A stretch of 64,000 nucleotides of DNA from Streptomyces sp. V4I2. GTDB lineage: Bacteria > Actinomycetota > Actinomycetes > Streptomycetales > Streptomycetaceae. The notes under the pieces were generated by a model, which had not been told where the DNA came from, did not search any database, and worked only from the letters and a program-made list of their open reading frames with translations. This document shows positions 39,978-47,488 of this stretch, one piece after another (the stretch's first letter is position 1; each line of letters begins with the position of its first letter). The DNA lies in the NCBI RefSeq assembly GCF_030817655.1, contig NZ_JAUSZM010000003.1, positions 9,610,001 through 9,674,000 of the forward strand, written 5' to 3'. Position numbers and translations under genes: made by a program.

Positions 39978-41162
39978 GTGACCGACGCTCTGGACGAAGT
40001 GCTCGCGCGAGTACGCGGGGAAGTGGCCGCCAGGGCCGAGCGGCTGTGGGACGTCGCGCTGACCCTGCACACCGAGCCCGAGTACGCCTTCGAGGAGCAC
40101 CGGGCGGCGGCACTGCTCTGCGGCGAACTCGCCTGGGAGGGGTTCGTCGTCGAGCGGGGCGTCGCCGGACTGCCCACCGCCTTCTCCGCACGCTCGGGCG
40201 CGCGGCCCAGGCCCGCGGTGGCCCTGCTGCTGGAGTACGACGCCCTGCCCGGCCTCGGGCATGCGTGCGGCCACAACCTGATCGCCGCCGCCGGTCTCGG
40301 CGCCGCGCTGGCCGTGCGGGCCGCCCTGCCCGCCGACGCCGGAAGCGTGTGGGCCGTGGGCACGCCCGCCGAGGAAGGGGGTGGCGGCAAGGTCACCGAG
40401 GTCGAGGCCGGGCTGTTCGACGACGTCGACGCCGCGCTGATGTTCCATCCCGGCGTGTACAGCTGGCGGTGGGCGCCGCTGACCGCGCAGGCCCAGTACC
40501 GGGTCGCCTTCCACGGACGAGCCGCGCACCCCACCGGCAACCCCACCGAGGGCATCGACGCCCTCGCGGCGCTGATCCAGCTGTTCAACACCCTCGCCGT
40601 GGTCGGGCGACGGCTGCCCGGAGGCTCCCACGTCCAGGGCATCGTCACCGACGGCGGCCGGGCGACGAACATCGTCCCCGAGTACGCCGAGGGCCTGTTC
40701 GGGCTGCGCGCCGCGACGACCGCCGCCCTGGACGACCTGGCCGGGGAGCTCCTGACCTGCGCGCAGGGCGTGGCCCGGGCGACGGGCACGACGGCCACCG
40801 CCGAACGCGCCACACCGCGCTACGAACACTTCCGCGACAGCGCGGTGCTGTCCGAACGGTTCGCCCGTCACCTCGTCCGCACGGGCCACGGCATCACGCC
40901 CCCCGAACCGGGCGTGTACCTGGGCTCCTCCGACATCGGCAACGTCAGCGGACGCGTCCCGGCCATCCACCCCTTCGTGGCGATCATGGATCCGGACGGC
41001 TCCGACCACACCCCCGAGTTCGCCGCCGCGGCGGCGTCCGACCGAGGCCGGGAGGCGATGCTCGCGGCGGCGGAGGCGCTGGCCTGCACGGCGGCCGAGG
41101 TGCTCCTGCGCCCGGAGGTGCGGGAACGGGCGTGGCAGGACCTCACGGCCGCGGCACCGTGA
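39978..41162 (+). CDS. M20-family amidohydrolase/metallopeptidase, 394 aa
   Basis: A zinc-dependent amidase of the M20D (AbgA/ACY1L2-like) group. Metal ligands appear in YDALPGLGHACGHNLIAAAG (Asp, His-x-x-x-His), in the catalytic TPAEEGGGGKVTEVE (two Glu) and in the HP of LMFHPGVYSW. The lid domain includes FHGRAAHPTGNPTEGIDALA, and the final ligand is near IHPFVAIMDPDGSDHTPEF. It would cleave N-acyl amino acids or small amide substrates in the cytoplasm. The GTG at 39978 has GGGAGG five bases upstream. Confidence 0.88.
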   Translation: MTDALDEVLARVRGEVAARAERLWDVALTLHTEPEYAFEEHRAAALLCGELAWEGFVVERGVAGLPTAFSARSGARPRPAVALLLEYDALPGLGHACGHNLIAAAGLGAALAVRAALPADAGSVWAVGTPAEEGGGGKVTEVEAGLFDDVDAALMFHPGVYSWRWAPLTAQAQYRVAFHGRAAHPTGNPTEGIDALAALIQLFNTLAVVGRRLPGGSHVQGIVTDGGRATNIVPEYAEGLFGLRAATTAALDDLAGELLTCAQGVARATGTTATAERATPRYEHFRDSAVLSERFARHLVRTGHGITPPEPGVYLGSSDIGNVSGRVPAIHPFVAIMDPDGSDHTPEFAAAAASDRGREAMLAAAEALACTAAEVLLRPEVRERAWQDLTAAAP

Positions 41163-41183
41163 GGTAGACCGTGAGGTAGGGGG

Positions 41184-41924
41184 TCACTCGGCAAGGAGTT
41201 CAGCGGTGTGCAGCTGGTACACGTTGAACGCCCGCCGGATGACCGGCTGGGCCACGTTACGCACCCGTACGCCACCGGCAGTCATCCCGTGCTCGGTGCC
41301 CGCGTGGGCGTGGCCGTGGACGGAGAGGTCGGCACCGGCCGTGTCGATCGCCTCCGCCAGCAGGTAGCTGCCGAGGAACGGGTAGATCTCCGGCGGCTCG
41401 CCGGCCAGGGTGTCGGCGACGGGGGAGAAGTGGGTGAGCGCGATCCGCAGTTCGCAGCCCTTGTCCGCCAGCTCCTCCAGCGCGGTGTGCAGCGCGTCCG
41501 CGCTGCGCCGGGTGTAGCGGACGAACTCCTTCATCAGTGGCTCGCCGAACTCGCCGGCGCTGCGTCCGACGAACCCGCCGCCGAAACCCTTGGCTCCGGC
41601 GACGCCGAGGCGCGTACCGTCGCACTCGACGACCGTGCCCTCGCCCTCCAGCACCCTCACGCCCGCGTCCTGGAGGATGGCGGTGACCTTCTCGGGCTGC
41701 TCGTCGTGATGGTCGTGGTTTCCGAGCACCGCGACGACCGGCACCGGAAGCCCCCGTAGCTCCTGGGCCACCACCCGGGCCTCCTCCGGCGTGCCGTGCC
41801 GGGTGAGGTCACCCGCCAGAAGCAGCAGGTCGGCGCAGTCGGGCAGGGTGTCGAAGGCGGGCCGCAGCAGGCCCCGACTGTCGGGCCCCATGTGGATGTC
41901 ACCCACGGCGGCGACGCGGATCAT
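41184..41924 (-). CDS. Calcineurin-like metallophosphoesterase, 246 aa
   Basis: All five metallophosphoesterase motifs are present: VAAVGDIHMG, LLLAGDLTRHG, VAVLGNHDHHDEQP, ALTHFSP and VHGHAHAGTEHG. They build a two-metal site that cleaves phosphomono- or phosphodiesters. It is the last gene of a three-gene operon; its ATG at 41924 overlaps the BON-protein stop by four bases (ATGA) and has GGAGG upstream. The substrate is unknown; coupling to a nucleotidyltransferase-like gene suggests a nucleotide or nucleic-acid target. Confidence 0.9.
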   Translation of the reverse strand: MIRVAAVGDIHMGPDSRGLLRPAFDTLPDCADLLLLAGDLTRHGTPEEARVVAQELRGLPVPVVAVLGNHDHHDEQPEKVTAILQDAGVRVLEGEGTVVECDGTRLGVAGAKGFGGGFVGRSAGEFGEPLMKEFVRYTRRSADALHTALEELADKGCELRIALTHFSPVADTLAGEPPEIYPFLGSYLLAEAIDTAGADLSVHGHAHAGTEHGMTAGGVRVRNVAQPVIRRAFNVYQLHTAELLAE

Positions 41925-42217
41925 GGCAGGTCCTCCGCATGGTCGGGGGAGGTGGTCTCCGCCACCACGACGTCCGTGTGCACGGAGATCCCGGTCAGCT
42001 CCTCGCGGACGGTCCGCAGTACCGTCTCGCGGCACTGTGTGGAGGGCACCGTGCCGGTCACCACGACCGATCCGGCCCGCACCTCCGCCCGTACGCCCAG
42101 TTCACCGAGTTCCTCCGTGGCGAGCCGGTCGCGCAGGTGAGCGACCCGGTACTCGACGTTCTCCGCGGCTGGGGCATGGCCCACTCCGTGGGCCCGCCCC
42201 GCGCCGGTCTCGCTCAT
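41921..42217 (-). CDS. BON-domain protein, 98 aa
   Basis: A small soluble protein. The segment YRVAHLRDRLATEELGELGV followed by RAEVRAGSVVVTGTVPSTQC and RETVLRTVREELTGISVHTD is a BON domain (alpha-beta-beta-alpha-beta), usually a membrane- or ligand-binding module in osmotic-stress proteins. No signal peptide is present, which is unusual among BON proteins. It is the middle gene of the operon, sharing ATGA overlaps with both neighbours, so it is made in fixed proportion with them. Confidence 0.85.
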   Translation of the reverse strand: MSETGAGRAHGVGHAPAAENVEYRVAHLRDRLATEELGELGVRAEVRAGSVVVTGTVPSTQCRETVLRTVREELTGISVHTDVVVAETTSPDHAEDLP

Positions 42218-42906
42218 CGCCGTTCCTCCTTCGGCCTCGGCGGAATGACCTCGAGCCGCTCCAGGAAGTAGAAGAACGCGTCGGGCATCGGGTCGTCGCC
42301 GCACGCCCGCCGCACCCGCTCCCAGTCGACCTTCTCCCGCAGCGTCCGGGCGATCGGGAGCACCGCCCCGAAGTCGCAGTGGTGCTCGGAGAAGGCGGCC
42401 ACCAGACTGTGCACCAGATCGGTCGGCGACAGCACCGGCATGAACACCGAGTCGACCGACAACTCCTCTGCGCGCTCCAGCAGTTCCGTGGTGACCGGCT
42501 GGTGCGCCAGCTCGAAGATCAGGTCGACCTGCTGTCCCAGACAGCTGGACTTGAGCAGCCAGTCCTCGGGCGGCGTGTACACCGGCAGTCCGGCCTCGCG
42601 CAGGGTCTGGGCAACGGAGTCCGCGTCCTCGGGCCGGAAGCAGAAGTCGACGTCGTGCTGGAGGTTCTGGGTGCTTCCGTGCGCGTACACGGCGACGCTG
42701 CCCGCCAGCGCAAAGGCGTGTCCCCTGCGTTTGAGGATCGAGCCGACCTGCTTGGTGGCCTGCAGGATCGCCTGGTTGCGGTCCAGGGGCAGGTCGTCGG
42801 CGAGCACGTCGTTCTGCGGGACGAGTTCGGGGTCTCCCGTTGCCAGACGCAGTTCCGCGACGCCCGCGCGCTGGTCCAGAGCGTCGTCGTCCGCGTGCCG
42901 CGTCAT
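42214..42906 (-). CDS. Nucleotidyltransferase-fold protein, 230 aa
   Basis: The segment FALAGSVAVYAHGSTQNLQH followed by DVDFCFRPEDADSVAQTLRE is a nucleotidyltransferase (MNT/AbiEii-like) fold with the G-S...D-V-D pattern of the metal site. The C-terminal half is helical (PTDLVHSLVAAFSEHHCDFG, ARTLREKVDWERVRRACGDD), as in substrate-binding domains of this group. It opens the operon; GAAAGGGGGC precedes its ATG at 42906. Family members act on tRNA, aminoglycosides or proteins; the target here is open. Confidence 0.82.
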   Translation of the reverse strand: MTRHADDDALDQRAGVAELRLATGDPELVPQNDVLADDLPLDRNQAILQATKQVGSILKRRGHAFALAGSVAVYAHGSTQNLQHDVDFCFRPEDADSVAQTLREAGLPVYTPPEDWLLKSSCLGQQVDLIFELAHQPVTTELLERAEELSVDSVFMPVLSPTDLVHSLVAAFSEHHCDFGAVLPIARTLREKVDWERVRRACGDDPMPDAFFYFLERLEVIPPRPKEERR

Positions 42907-43029
42907 CGCTGCCCCCTTTCCTGATCGACGGCGAGCCCCGAGTACCCGGCGCGCCGCCATCGACACGAACGCCGCACGCGGGGACGCGAGGACGTCACTC
43001 GGCCGCCCGTTTCGGGGCACCCGGTCCCC

Positions 43030-43341
43030 ATGAACGGCAACGACACTCAGCAGCAGACCTCCCCGGAGGAACGCCGGATCGTCGAGCGACTGGTGCCGGT
43101 CTGGCTGGAGGAGACGGAGCGGCACGACAGCGCCGCGGCCCGTGAGGCCCGTACGGGCTGGGAGCGGGGCTCGCTGTCGGACCGGTCCGCCCAGGACCTG
43201 GCCCACTGGGTCACCGCCCGGGTCACCGACACGGGCTTCAACGAGGAGGAGGGCCCGCAGGTGGAGGGCCCCGCCCGGATCACCCCCGCGGACAAGGAGA
43301 CCGTCCACCGCTGGCTGACGGCACACGGCCACCGGATCTGA
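43030..43341 (+). CDS. Small acidic hypothetical protein, 103 aa
   Basis: A soluble helical protein (SPEERRIVERLVPVWLEETE, ERGSLSDRSAQDLAHWVTAR) ending ADKETVHRWLTAHGHRI. Charged residues dominate, and there is no signal or membrane segment. It is divergent from the nucleotidyltransferase gene, 123 bp away, and converges on the DUF1360 gene. Function unknown. Confidence 0.6.
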   Translation: MNGNDTQQQTSPEERRIVERLVPVWLEETERHDSAAAREARTGWERGSLSDRSAQDLAHWVTARVTDTGFNEEEGPQVEGPARITPADKETVHRWLTAHGHRI

Positions 43342-43398
43342 CCCACGCAGGCGCCGCGGCCGTCCGCACCCGCTCCGTCGAGAGCGCGGACGCCGCCC

Positions 43399-43890
43399 TC
43401 AGCCCTCGGTCTTCTGCTCGGTCCACGTCCACGCGTACTGCAGCCAGTCCGCCACCGTCAGAGCACTCAACCCGACAGACACCAGGCGGGCGCTCCGCGG
43501 TGCGGCGGCGTAGCAGGCGACCAGGCTTCCGGCCACCCAGGCGGCGGTGCAGAAGGGGCAGGAGACGAGTTCTCCGACGGCCCGGCGGACACCGCTGCCG
43601 CGCGGCGCGTCGTTGACCTCGCCGCCTGCCCCCTCCTCCGCACGGCGGGTGAACGGCGCCCGTACGAAGCTGGTGATCCGGTCCTTGGACAGCAGCCTGG
43701 ACGCCTTGAACGTCGCGGTGCCGAGCAGTGCCACGTCCCAGGGCGGTACACGGTCGGGCAGCCGCACACCACGACGCCGTGCCGCGACGGAGAACAGCAC
43801 CGCACCCGCGGCGAACGCCGTGGCGAGCGTGGCATAGCCCGCGAGAGGCGCCTCGTCCTGGTCGTCGTAACGTCCGTCGTCAGTGGTCAT
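43399..43890 (-). CDS. DUF1360 membrane protein, 163 aa
   Basis: The DUF1360 motif is PWDVALLGTATFKASRLLSK and DRITSFVRAPFTRRAEEGAG, followed by GELVSCPFCTAAWVAGSLVA with the conserved C-P-x-C-x-x-x-W. Three hydrophobic segments are seen (LATAFAAGAVLFSVAAR, AAWVAGSLVACYAA, LVSVGLSALTVADWLQYA). Related proteins in spore formers are linked to the spore envelope; in Streptomyces the role is not known. The C-P-F-C pair could bind metal or form a disulfide. It is divergent from the catalase gene. Confidence 0.8.
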   Translation of the reverse strand: MTTDDGRYDDQDEAPLAGYATLATAFAAGAVLFSVAARRRGVRLPDRVPPWDVALLGTATFKASRLLSKDRITSFVRAPFTRRAEEGAGGEVNDAPRGSGVRRAVGELVSCPFCTAAWVAGSLVACYAAAPRSARLVSVGLSALTVADWLQYAWTWTEQKTEG

Positions 43891-44083
43891 GCCGCCCCGG
43901 GTGCCCGGTCGTCCCGTCGGCACACGTGACGGGCCGGCGGCCGCAACGGGATCACCGGCCGGGGTGACGGACTCGACGGGCCGGGTACCCGAGCGGCCGC
44001 ACGGACGTGACCGACCGGCGGCGGCCGCCCCGCAGCCCGGTCCACGTGTCGCAGCAGCCACGAGTCGAAGGAGCGCAACGAAC

Positions 44084-45742
44084 ATGACGGACGTGTCGAG
44101 CAAGGGGCCCGCTCCGGACGACGACCGGAAGGTGCTCACCAACCGACAGGGCCACCCCGTTCACGACAACCAGAACCAGCGCACGGTCGGCGCCCGCGGC
44201 CCGGCGACCCTGGAGAACTACCAGTTCCTGGAGAAGATCAGCCACTTCGACCGGGAGCGGATCCCGGAGCGGGTCGTCCACGCCCGGGGCGTGACCGCGT
44301 ACGGCTACTTCGAGGCCTACGGCGCCTGGGGCGACGAGCCGATCAGCCGCTTCACCCGGGCCACACTCTTCCAGGAGCGCGGCAGGCGGACCGACCTGGC
44401 CGTCCGCTTCTCCACCGTGATCGGGGGCCGTGACTCCTCCGAGGCCGCCCGTGATCCGCGCGGTTTCGCGGTGAAGTTCTACACGGAGGACGGCAACTGG
44501 GACCTGGTCGGCAACAACCTGGGCGTCTTCTTCATCCGGGACGCGATCAAGTTCCCGGACGTCATCCACGCCCTCAAGCCCGACCCGGTGACCTTCGAGC
44601 AGCAGCCGCGGCGCATCTTCGACTTCATGTCGCAGACACCCGAGTCCATGCACATGCTGGTCAACCTGTTCAGCCCGCGCGGCATCCCGGCGGACTACCG
44701 CCACATGCAGGGCTTCGGCGTCAACACCTACAAGTGGGTCAACGACGAGGGGCGGACCGTCCTGGTCAAGTACCACTGGATGCCCAAGCAGGGCGTGCGC
44801 AGCATGACCGAGGAGGACGCCGCGAACGTTCAGGCGGAGGGCCTCGGGCACGCCACCAAGGACCTGTACGAAGCCGTGGAGCGCGGCGAGTACCCGGAGT
44901 GGGAGCTCCTCGTCCAGATGATGGACGACCACGACCACCCGGAGCTCGACTTCGACCCGCTGGACGACACGAAGACCTGGCCCGAGCAGGAGTTCCCGCC
45001 GAAGCCGGTCGGCAAGATGGTGCTGAACCGTATGCCGGAGAACTTCTTCGCCGAGAACGAGCAGATCTCCTTCGGCACCGGCGTCCTCGTCGACGGTCTG
45101 GACTTCTCCGACGACAAGATGCTCGTCGGCCGCACCTTCTCCTACAGCGACACCCAGCGCCACCGCGTCGGCCCCAACTACCTCCAGCTGCCGGTGAACC
45201 ACGCGAAGAACGCCGACGTACGCACCAACCAGCGTGACGGCCAGATGACCTACCACGTGGACGGCGCGGGGGAGCGGGCCGACGTCAACTACGAGCCCTC
45301 GGTCAGGGGCGGACTGCGCGAGGCCGAGTACCCCACGCAGGATGAACAGGGACCGGAGATCCACGGGCGGCTCACCCGCAAGCGCATCCCCCGCACCAAC
45401 GACTATCTGCAGGCGGGCCAGCGCTACCTGCTGCTGGAGGAGTGGGAACGCGAGGACCTCGTCAAGAACTTCACCGACCTGCTCGCCCAGTGCGACCGGC
45501 CGGTGCAGGAACGCATGGTCTGGCACTTCCTGCTGGTGGAGAACGACCTCGGTCTGCGGGTCGGCGACGCCCTGGGCATCAGCCCCGACGACGTCTCGGG
45601 CCTGGAGCCACTGGCCTCCCAGGACCTGACCGACGAGGACCGGGAGCGCCTGGCCAGGCTCGGCAAGAACCCGCCGCGCGACGTCGAGGGCCTCACCATG
45701 ACCCACTGTGTCCCGGACGAGCGGCATGTGGTGACCAGGTGA
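44084..45742 (+). CDS. Monofunctional heme catalase, 552 aa
   Basis: Breaks down H2O2. The catalytic His is H66 in RVVHARGVTAYGYF; the distal Asn is in the region TEDGNWDLVGNNLGVFFIRD; the proximal heme ligand is Y354 in VGRTFSYSDTQRHRVGPNYL. NADPH-region and wrapping-domain segments follow. At 552 residues it is a small-subunit catalase with a C-terminal extension of 60 or so residues (SGLEPLASQDLTDEDRERLA). AAGGAG precedes the ATG at 44084. The neighbouring DoxX and hemerythrin genes fit an oxidative-stress context, but no peroxide regulator is adjacent. Confidence 0.95.
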   Translation: MTDVSSKGPAPDDDRKVLTNRQGHPVHDNQNQRTVGARGPATLENYQFLEKISHFDRERIPERVVHARGVTAYGYFEAYGAWGDEPISRFTRATLFQERGRRTDLAVRFSTVIGGRDSSEAARDPRGFAVKFYTEDGNWDLVGNNLGVFFIRDAIKFPDVIHALKPDPVTFEQQPRRIFDFMSQTPESMHMLVNLFSPRGIPADYRHMQGFGVNTYKWVNDEGRTVLVKYHWMPKQGVRSMTEEDAANVQAEGLGHATKDLYEAVERGEYPEWELLVQMMDDHDHPELDFDPLDDTKTWPEQEFPPKPVGKMVLNRMPENFFAENEQISFGTGVLVDGLDFSDDKMLVGRTFSYSDTQRHRVGPNYLQLPVNHAKNADVRTNQRDGQMTYHVDGAGERADVNYEPSVRGGLREAEYPTQDEQGPEIHGRLTRKRIPRTNDYLQAGQRYLLLEEWEREDLVKNFTDLLAQCDRPVQERMVWHFLLVENDLGLRVGDALGISPDDVSGLEPLASQDLTDEDRERLARLGKNPPRDVEGLTMTHCVPDERHVVTR

Positions 45743-45770
45743 ACGCGTGACCAGGTGACCAGGTGACCAG
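45731..45770 (+). repeat. Tandem GTGACCAG octamers at the catalase stop
   Basis: GTGACCAG occurs at 45731-45738, inside the last codons of the catalase gene, and then three times in direct tandem at 45747-45754, 45755-45762 and 45763-45770. The TGA stop falls between the first copy and the tandem block, so the coding end appears to have been copied downstream by slippage. Confidence 0.75.
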
Positions 45771-45823
45771 TCGGGTGCCGGGCGCGGTCTGGACGACCCG
45801 CCCGGCACGGGCGTCCGCGCGGG

Positions 45824-46357
45824 TCAGGCGGGCAGTTTGGCCCGCAGGCGGCCGGCCGTGGCGGCGGGCCCGGCGGTGGCTCGGACGGAACGGCGCACCA
45901 GATGTGCGTCCCGCCGCAGGTCATGGGCGGTGTGGCGACCTCGCCACCACAACGAGGGGTGCCCGGCGGTGTCGTCCGCCGCGATGAGCAGCCCACCGAG
46001 CATCGACAGGTTCTTCAGGAAGTGGATGAGCTGCTGCTCGCGCTCGGCGGAATCCTCGGCCTCCCAGAACCGGTGCCCGGCGAGTGTCGTGGGCACGAGG
46101 GTGCCCGCGATGGCCAGCGCCGCGACCCGCGGGACACGGCCGATGCCGAGCAGCACACCCGCCGCCACCTGCACGGCGCCGCTGAGACGTACGACCTGTT
46201 CGGTGCGGTCCGGCAGCGCCTCGACGCGCTCGGTGACCGGCTGGACGACGGGCTCGGCCACGGGGGCCACCGCCTCGGGATCGCGCAGTGAGTTCAGGCC
46301 GCCGGCGACGAACATCGAGGCGAGCATCGGGCGGCCGACCAGACGCAGAAGACTCAT
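45824..46357 (-). CDS. DoxX-family membrane protein, 177 aa
   Basis: A four-helix DoxX fold: LVGRPMLASMFVAGGLNSLR with the DoxX entry motif, LSGAVQVAAGVLLGIGRVPR, VAALAIAGTLVPTTLAGHRF and IHFLKNLSMLGGLLIAADDT. DoxX proteins sit in the membrane with thiol-redox partners and are linked to oxidative stress. GGAGAGG precedes the ATG at 46357. It converges on the catalase gene. The C-terminal tail of about 40 residues is basic and cytoplasmic. Confidence 0.88.
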   Translation of the reverse strand: MSLLRLVGRPMLASMFVAGGLNSLRDPEAVAPVAEPVVQPVTERVEALPDRTEQVVRLSGAVQVAAGVLLGIGRVPRVAALAIAGTLVPTTLAGHRFWEAEDSAEREQQLIHFLKNLSMLGGLLIAADDTAGHPSLWWRGRHTAHDLRRDAHLVRRSVRATAGPAATAGRLRAKLPA

Positions 46358-46526
46358 GAGGCCTCTCCAGGGGTGTGGGGGCAAGCTGCGCTCCCCGGGT
46401 TCCCGACCGGTGGCGGCTCATTCGACGCCGGCCGCTCCACCCGCGTCGTCCTGGTTCAGTTCTCACAGGCCGGGAACGCGGTCCGTCGTACGCCAGGACC
46501 CGAGGCGAGGAAGAAACGGTGCGCCG

Positions 46527-46940
46527 ATGACCGAGTACGAACGTTCCCGCACGATGCCGGCCCAGCCGGAGCATGTCTTCGACCAGGCCAGCCAGGTGGA
46601 GCAGCTGGACGCCTGGCTGCCCGGCGCCCTGCACGTGCGCGTCGACGACCCGCCTGCCGTCACCGTGCACGAGGACCACACCGACCAGGACACCCCGGCG
46701 CTGCTCCAGTCCCGTCGCGATCAGCTGCGGCTCGAGTGGGGAACGCGCGAGCAGGGCAGCTACGCCGGCTGGCTCCAGGTCGCCGGGCTCGACAGCGGGG
46801 CCAGCGAGGTGACCGTGCACCTGTCATTCTTCGACGAGAGCCACGACCCCGGCCGCCAGACCGTCCAGGATGCCCTGGACAGCAGCCTGCGCCGCCTGGA
46901 GGAGCAGGTCCGCCTGCGCGTCGACAACGCGGCGGGCTGA
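46527..46940 (+). CDS. SRPBCC/START-like protein, 137 aa
   Basis: A small helix-grip protein beginning MTEYERSRTMPAQPEHVFDQ. The pattern fits the polyketide cyclase/SRPBCC fold: helix VFDQASQVEQLDAWLPGALH, strands DQLRLEWGTREQGSYAGWLQ and ASEVTVHLSFFDES, and a long C-terminal helix VQDALDSSLRRLEEQVRLRV. Such proteins bind hydrophobic ligands in the central cavity. No catalytic residue can be named. It is divergent from the DoxX gene with about 170 bp between them. Confidence 0.75.
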   Translation: MTEYERSRTMPAQPEHVFDQASQVEQLDAWLPGALHVRVDDPPAVTVHEDHTDQDTPALLQSRRDQLRLEWGTREQGSYAGWLQVAGLDSGASEVTVHLSFFDESHDPGRQTVQDALDSSLRRLEEQVRLRVDNAAG

Positions 46941-46974
46941 CGCCGGACCCGACCGGCCGGGGCCGGGCCGACCG

Positions 46975-47271
46975 TCAGCGCTGTGAGTACTTCCCTGTCC
47001 GGTAGCTCGGCCGGATCCCGGTCCGGCGCCGGATCGCGACGACCCGCAGGGCCAGCGCCACGGCCAGCAGCACCCAGGCCACGGCGCAGTACGCCCACGC
47101 GGTCACGCCCCGCGCCACGCCGACGGCGCTCCAGACCGCCCAGAGGGCCAGCACCGTGCACAGCGCGGTCCACGCGATGTCCGAGATACGGCTGCGCAGT
47201 TGCCCCCGCTGGTTCGTACCCGGTTCGAGATCGCCGAGCCCGGAACTGTCCGCTGCGCCTCGCAGTGTCAC
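46975..47271 (-). CDS. Small membrane protein with two helices, 98 aa
   Basis: Two hydrophobic segments (ISDIAWTALCTVLALWAVWS and AWAYCAVAWVLLAVALALRV) separated by a short loop, with polar N-terminus and basic C-terminus (RRRTGIRPSYRTGKYSQR). GGGAG precedes the GTG at 47271; longer readings upstream are not protein-like. Family unknown. Confidence 0.6.
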   Translation of the reverse strand: MTLRGAADSSGLGDLEPGTNQRGQLRSRISDIAWTALCTVLALWAVWSAVGVARGVTAWAYCAVAWVLLAVALALRVVAIRRRTGIRPSYRTGKYSQR

Positions 47272-47488
47272 GGGTCGCTCCCTTCGCTCACAGGCGTGTG
47301 GGCTTCCCGGGTACCCGTCGTACGGACCGCGTAGCGCGGAAGGGGGCGTGGCCCGACACGGGCACGGACCCCCGGCTCGTAAGAGATTTCTGTGAATTTC
47401 CGAGACGGTTGAACACCCGCGGTCCCGGCTCCGTATAGGGGCGGGGGATTTCCATGCCCGTACGGACGACACGCGCAGGAGTACTTCC

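Noticed and set aside
43952..45808. 618-codon open frame antisense to the catalase
   Set aside because: It is a shadow of a high-GC gene: composition mirrors the catalase codons, and no ribosome site or domain is present.
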